Source of the DNA: Nissabacter sp. SGAir0207
GTDB lineage: Bacteria; Pseudomonadota; Gammaproteobacteria; Enterobacterales; Enterobacteriaceae
Assembly (NCBI RefSeq): GCF_005491205.1
Contig: NZ_CP028037.1
Location: forward strand, 248,001-312,000
DNA: 64,000 nt
Reading direction: 5' to 3'
Numbering within the stretch: position 1 is the first letter of the stretch; the number at the start of each line of letters is the position of its first letter. A program made the position numbers and the translations under genes. Shown in pieces: positions 59,941-64,000 of the stretch. The notes beneath the pieces were generated by a model. It was given only the letters and a program-made list of their open reading frames with translations, was not told the DNA's origin and did not search any database.

Positions 59941-62322
59941 TTAGCCGTGCTCGACCTCACAATGGCTGACCATTCGCCAGTCGGAAGGCAGCACGTTCAG
60001 CCCGCCGGTAACCCGCACCGTGGCGCGGCCACGGATGTCCGCGCTGGAAGCCCCCACCTGAAGTTCAAACTCGCCCGGCTCCACCACCCGCCGCCCTTGG
60101 GCATCGGTGAAGTTGAGCATGTCGGTCGGCAGCGTGAAGGTCAGGGTCGCGCGCTCGCCCGGCTGCAAGGTGACGCGCTGGAAGGCTTTTAGCTCCTGTA
60201 CCGGGCGCACCAACGAGGCCAGCGTGTCCCGCACGTAGAGTTGCACCACCTCACTGCCGGCGCGTGGCCCGCTGTTGGTGATGCTGACCTGCGCGACCAC
60301 CTCACCGTGGCGGTTCTCTACCTGCGCCGCGCCGAGCCGCAGATCCGAGTAGTCGAAGGTGGTGCCGCTCAGGCCATAGCCGAAGGGGTAGCGTGCGCCG
60401 AACTGGAAGGCGATGGGCGTGCCGCCGCTCTTCAATTTATGGTTGTAGTAATAGGGCATCGCACCGGCGCTTTTCGGCACCGAGACCACCAATCGCCCGC
60501 TGGGGGCCTCGCGGCCACTGAGCAAATCGGTGATGGCGTGGCCGCCCTCCTGCCCCGGCGCGAAGGCCACCAGATAGCCAGCCAGCCGATCCTCCAGCCC
60601 GTTGAGGTAGTAGGGACGGCCGCTGGTCATCACCACCACCGTCGGGGTGCCGGTCTCCACCACTGCTTCAAGCAGCGCCTGCTGCACGCCGGGCAGTTGC
60701 AGGCTGTCACTGTCAGAGCCTTCCCCCACCGTGCCGCTCTGGAACAGGCCCGCCAAATCGCCCACAAATACCAGCGCCACCTCGCTCTGGCGCGCCTGCT
60801 CCACCGCGGCGGCGATCAGGCTGCGATCCTGCGACACCGGCGAGCGCTGCAACGGCTTGCCGCTGTCGCCGGGAAACACCGGCGCACCGGCCTGACGCTG
60901 CTCCAGAATGTGGCACCCTTTGGCATAGCGGATCGCCCCCTCGCCATACGCCTGCCGCAGCGCTTGCAGCGGGGTGGTAATCTGCTCTGTCTGCGCCGTC
61001 ATGTCGCTGATGATCAGGTGCACCGGGAAGCTGTAGCCGCTCAGCAGCGCCAAAGGATCATCGGCAGTTGGCCCAATCACCGCGATGCGCTGCCCGGCCT
61101 TCGGCAACAGCGGCAGGGTGCCATCGTTCTCCAGCAGGGTGATGCCGCGCACCGCCGCCTGCCGGGCGAGCTGGCGGGTCTCCTGTTGTTGCAACGCCAC
61201 CTGTGACTCCTCCACATAGGGGCGTTCGAACAGCCCCAGCCGGAATTTTTCCGTCAGGATGCGCGCCACAATCTCATCGATTTTGTCGGCGGAGATCAGC
61301 CCGCGCGCCTGCGCCTCTGCCAAATGGCGGGCGCAGTCATCTTTCGGCAGCTCAATATCCAGCCCGGCGTTGAACGCCAGCGCCGCCGAGGCCGCCCCGT
61401 CTGCACTCACGCCGTGGTGCTGGTGCAGCAGGCTGACGCCGCCGTAGTCCGCGACAATCAGGCCGTCAAAGCCCCAGCGCTCGCGCAGCACTTCGGTCAG
61501 CAGGAAGTGGTCGCTGTGGCACGGCTGGTTGTCAATGTCATGGTAGGCCGGCATCACCGAGCCAGCGTTCGCCAGTTTGACCGCCATTTCAAACGGCAGC
61601 AGGAAGGTGTCATTCAACTCGCGGAATCCCAGGTGCACCGGCGCATGGTTGCGCGCCCCCTCACTGAAGGAGTGGCCGACGAAGTGTTTCAGCGTCGCCA
61701 GCAAATCGCGGTTTGGCCCCTGCAAGCCGCGCACATAGGCGGTCGCCATGATGCCCACCAGATAGGGGTCTTCGCCGAAGGTCTCCTCGGTTCGGCCCCA
61801 GCGCGCATCACGCGAGACATCCAGCACCGGTGCCAACCCCTGATGACAGCCGATGCTCTTGGCTTCACGGCGGATCGCGCCCGCCACCTGTTCGATCAGC
61901 GCCGGATCCCAGGTCGCGCCGTAACTGAGCGAGGACGGAAACAGTGTGGCGTCGCGGCACAGCAGCCCCACCAGACACTCCTCGTGGAACATCGCCGGGA
62001 TGCCCAGCCGCGTCTCCTCCACCAGACTCTTTTGTAGCCGGTTGAGCGCCCTCACGCCCTCATGCGCCTCCACAATGTGGGTGCCGAGCGGCCGGGTGAT
62101 CTGCCCGATGCCCCGCTTCAGGCGCGTGGCGAGATCGCCCTCCCCCTTTGAGCCTATAAAGCTGTCACTGAGGTCGGTGCGGCTGCGGTGATCACCCTCC
62201 GCAGAGAGAATCAGCCAGAGCGCGTGCATCTGGGCATACTTCTCCTCATCGGTCATGCGGGACAACAGATCCTCTACCCGCGCTGCAATCGGCTGCGAGG
62301 CATCTTGATAAAGATGGGACAT
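59941..62322 (-). CDS. Glycoside hydrolase family 3 beta-glycosidase
   Basis: The 793-residue enzyme has no signal peptide, so it is cytosolic. The N-terminal TIM barrel carries GIPAMFHEECLVGLLCRDATLFPSSL, DVSRDARWGRTEETFGEDPYLV, LKHFVGHS (substrate-binding Lys-His) and the nucleophile Asp292 in GLIVADYGGVS. The second alpha/beta domain begins near 400 (GITLLENDGTLPLL, IAVIGPTADDPLALL, VVMTSGRPYYLNG). A fibronectin-III-like domain ends it (EVVQLYVRDTLASLVRPVQELKAFQRV). Beta-glucosidase or beta-xylosidase activity on imported oligosaccharides is likely, since a GPH symporter gene lies nine bases upstream. Confidence 0.92.
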   Translation of the reverse strand: MSHLYQDASQPIAARVEDLLSRMTDEEKYAQMHALWLILSAEGDHRSRTDLSDSFIGSKGEGDLATRLKRGIGQITRPLGTHIVEAHEGVRALNRLQKSLVEETRLGIPAMFHEECLVGLLCRDATLFPSSLSYGATWDPALIEQVAGAIRREAKSIGCHQGLAPVLDVSRDARWGRTEETFGEDPYLVGIMATAYVRGLQGPNRDLLATLKHFVGHSFSEGARNHAPVHLGFRELNDTFLLPFEMAVKLANAGSVMPAYHDIDNQPCHSDHFLLTEVLRERWGFDGLIVADYGGVSLLHQHHGVSADGAASAALAFNAGLDIELPKDDCARHLAEAQARGLISADKIDEIVARILTEKFRLGLFERPYVEESQVALQQQETRQLARQAAVRGITLLENDGTLPLLPKAGQRIAVIGPTADDPLALLSGYSFPVHLIISDMTAQTEQITTPLQALRQAYGEGAIRYAKGCHILEQRQAGAPVFPGDSGKPLQRSPVSQDRSLIAAAVEQARQSEVALVFVGDLAGLFQSGTVGEGSDSDSLQLPGVQQALLEAVVETGTPTVVVMTSGRPYYLNGLEDRLAGYLVAFAPGQEGGHAITDLLSGREAPSGRLVVSVPKSAGAMPYYYNHKLKSGGTPIAFQFGARYPFGYGLSGTTFDYSDLRLGAAQVENRHGEVVAQVSITNSGPRAGSEVVQLYVRDTLASLVRPVQELKAFQRVTLQPGERATLTFTLPTDMLNFTDAQGRRVVEPGEFELQVGASSADIRGRATVRVTGGLNVLPSDWRMVSHCEVEHG

Positions 62323-62331
62323 ACTCTCTCC

Positions 62332-63726
62332 TTATATAAGGTGGGCGGAATCAGGGGCCGCTACCGTGGCTGGCGATTGAACGTCACGTTTCTTCGCCAA
62401 CTCATCGGCGATGTCGCGCACGTAACGGCTATTGAGCTTGTAGATGAACAGCAGGGAGCCCATCACCATAAACAGCAGGGAGGGCACCAGCGTGAACAGC
62501 GCATTGATGGTGGTGGTGACTTGGGCGGGTTGTTGCGCGGTGGCAGGCAGGTAGTCCACCATGCCCAGCACCCAGCCCACCACCGCCCCGCCCAACGCCA
62601 GCCCAAGCTTGATGGCAAACAGTGCCGTCGAGAAGACCAGCCCATCCATCCGGCGGCCGCTGCGGTGCTCCTCATAATCCACCACATCCGAGAACATCGC
62701 CCACTGCAACGGGGTGCCGAGGTTCTGCACAAAGCAGAACAGCACATTCACGCCAAAGATCAGCCAGACGGCGTTGGGCGGCAGGAAGAAGATCGCCGCG
62801 CCAATCACCACATAGGTGGCAATGGTCCAGCGGAAGGATTTCACCCGGTCAAAGCGGCCAAGCAGGGTTTCCGAGAGCAGCGCGCCAAACAGCGCCGCCA
62901 CCAGACTCGCCACAATGAAGGCGAACACCAGATCCGGCCGCAGCATCACATATTTGACGTAGTAGATGGTGGCGGAGCCGCGCGTCACCACTGCCAACAG
63001 CAGCAACACGTTAAAGGCAAAGACGATGCGCCACTGGTGGTTCTGCCACAGGAGCTTGAGATCGCCCCGCAGGGTATGGCGCGTGTCGCGCGGCGAGTGG
63101 TAGCGCTCTTTGGTCATGGCGAAGCAGCAGAAGAACAGCACCACGCCCAGCAGCCCCATCAGGCTCATGGCATAGAAGTAGCCGCGCCGGGTGTCGCCAT
63201 CGCCCAGCCAGGAGACCATCGGCAGGGCGATGACCGTCACCACCAGCCCGCCGATAAAGGCGAGCGCGAAACGCCATGACTGGAGCGAGTGGCGCTCGCG
63301 CGGATCGAGCGTCAAAGAGCCGGGCATGGCGCAGTAGGGGACGTTGATCGCCGAGTAGACCAGACTCAACAGGCTGTAGGTCACGCAGGCGTAGAGCGTT
63401 TTTAGCGTCGGTGATACATCCGGCACGTAGAAGGTGATCAGGCAGCAGACGCCAAACGGGATGGCCATCCACAGCAGCCAGGGGCGAAACTTGCCGTGCC
63501 GCGTCTGCGTGCGATCCACCAACGAGCCGATGCAGGGGTCAATCAGCGCGTCCACCGCGCGCACCACCAGAAACATGGTGCCCATGACGGTGGCAGGCAG
63601 GCCGAAAACATCCGTATAGAAGTAGGCCAGAAACAGGGTGGCCGTTTGCCAAACCAGCGCGCTGGCCATATCGCCCAGGCCATAGCCAATCTTGTCACTG
63701 AGGGTCAGAGCAGGGTAACGGGTCAT
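62332..63726 (-). CDS. GPH-family glycoside:cation symporter
   Basis: The 464-residue, twelve-helix permease belongs to the glycoside-pentoside-hexuronide family: LSDKIGYGLGDMASALVWQTATLFLAYFYTDVFGLPA at the start, VRAVDALIDPCIGSLVDRTQTRHGKFRPWLLWMAIPFG, and SDVVDYEEHRSGRRMDGLVFSTALFAIKLGLALGG late. MelB, XynT/YagG and YicJ are relatives. First gene of a two-gene minus-strand operon with the GH3 enzyme. It probably imports a xylo- or gluco-oligosaccharide or glycoside. Confidence 0.92.
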   Translation of the reverse strand: MTRYPALTLSDKIGYGLGDMASALVWQTATLFLAYFYTDVFGLPATVMGTMFLVVRAVDALIDPCIGSLVDRTQTRHGKFRPWLLWMAIPFGVCCLITFYVPDVSPTLKTLYACVTYSLLSLVYSAINVPYCAMPGSLTLDPRERHSLQSWRFALAFIGGLVVTVIALPMVSWLGDGDTRRGYFYAMSLMGLLGVVLFFCCFAMTKERYHSPRDTRHTLRGDLKLLWQNHQWRIVFAFNVLLLLAVVTRGSATIYYVKYVMLRPDLVFAFIVASLVAALFGALLSETLLGRFDRVKSFRWTIATYVVIGAAIFFLPPNAVWLIFGVNVLFCFVQNLGTPLQWAMFSDVVDYEEHRSGRRMDGLVFSTALFAIKLGLALGGAVVGWVLGMVDYLPATAQQPAQVTTTINALFTLVPSLLFMVMGSLLFIYKLNSRYVRDIADELAKKRDVQSPATVAAPDSAHLI

Positions 63727-63792
63727 ATTTATCTTCTCGTCTAGGGGTCAAAAAGATAACGGCCTGTGGCCACCGCGTTATTTTTTGACGGC

Positions 63793-63828
63793 GCCCGTTT
63801 CGCTGGCGTCACTGCTGGCGAAACGGGC
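63793..63828. promoter_or_regulatory. Long inverted repeat in the leader of the GPH-GH3 operon
   Basis: gcccgtttcgc (63793-63803) and gcgaaacgggc (63818-63828) form a perfect 11-base inverted repeat with a 14-base spacer, 67 bases upstream of the symporter start. There is no T run on the minus-strand downstream side, so it is not a typical terminator. It may be an operator or an RNA leader hairpin. Confidence 0.45.
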
Positions 63829-64000
63829 TTCGTGGTGATGGTCTGAGGGCAGGCCGGGCCTGCGCATTCGGGAAGAAGTATGGCGTTGCACCTTTCTTTG
63901 CGACAATTGAGAAAATTAACAGCTTGTTTACGTTTTCTTGCTTTATTTACGCTTTGTGACCGAGCGCAACCCTACCTGTTGTAAGAGACTGGCAAGACAT
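63829..64000. other. Right-end non-coding sequence
   Basis: About 170 bases, AT-rich from 63895, presumably with the promoter of the GPH-GH3 operon. No coding start is visible before the window ends. Confidence 0.4.

Noticed and set aside
62188..63279. A 363-codon plus-strand frame opposite the GPH symporter
   Set aside because: Extreme His/Gln/Arg content typical of an antisense read of a membrane protein.

Overview
The window looks like chromosomal DNA of an enterobacterium (order Enterobacterales). The evidence is a FepA-type enterobactin receptor very close to the E. coli protein, YjcB-, YnfC- and Exc2-like small proteins, E. coli-like Fur and CRP sites, and GC-rich genes with strong Shine-Dalgarno sequences. 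Genus cannot be fixed from the sequence alone. I saw no rRNA, tRNA, CRISPR array, integrase or transposase. Most genes are accessory metabolism, transport and stress functions; the clearest horizontally shaped block is a type VI secretion (T6SS) island at 32.3-43.6 kb.

Layout. 0-4 kb: truncated SAM methyltransferase, an orphan protein resembling the N-terminal half of contractile tail sheaths, and two DUF2382 stress proteins. 4.6-9.6 kb: livJ-livH-livM-livG-livF branched-chain amino acid ABC transporter with livG broken by a one-base frameshift. 9.6-17.7 kb: GNAT acetyltransferase, aldo/keto reductase, ASCH protein, FepA receptor, MsrA, a GGDEF diguanylate cyclase and a divergent HxlR/SDR pair. 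17.8-24 kb: phosphoketolase, PhzF protein, a small acidic protein, a KGG-repeat stress protein, a DUF1264 protein and a stress-type SDR. 24-32 kb: coiled-coil membrane protein of unknown function, MntA-HepT toxin-antitoxin pair, esterase, YjcB with a perfect CRP site, ABM-domain membrane protein, a 40-residue membrane protein, LysR divergent from tautomerase/DUF4865, and a sugar (inositol-like) permease.

32.3-43.6 kb: VgrG, DUF4123 adaptor, a 1041-residue VasX-like (BTH_I2691-type) effector, four tandem DUF6708-like membrane proteins, a 408-residue unknown membrane protein and a PAAR spike tip. No T6SS structural genes are present, so this is an auxiliary effector island. The four paralogues have nearly identical ends and unrelated AT-rich two-helix membrane cores, which suggests an expanding, diversifying immunity array.

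43.7-55.4 kb: LysE exporter, AraC regulator, pirin, then an eight-gene set (two flavin-dependent monooxygenases, M20 deacylase, GNAT, amino-acid ABC permease and ATPase, two binding proteins). Its content matches the Bacillus yxe and ytmI/tcy operons that salvage S-substituted cysteines by acetylation, oxidation and deacetylation. A YnfC lipoprotein and a MobA-like nucleotidyltransferase follow. 55.5-64 kb: an ACS-family permease, a FoxA/FhuA-type receptor under a perfect Fur box, an Exc2-family lipoprotein, and a GH3 glycosidase/GPH symporter operon with a large hairpin in its leader.
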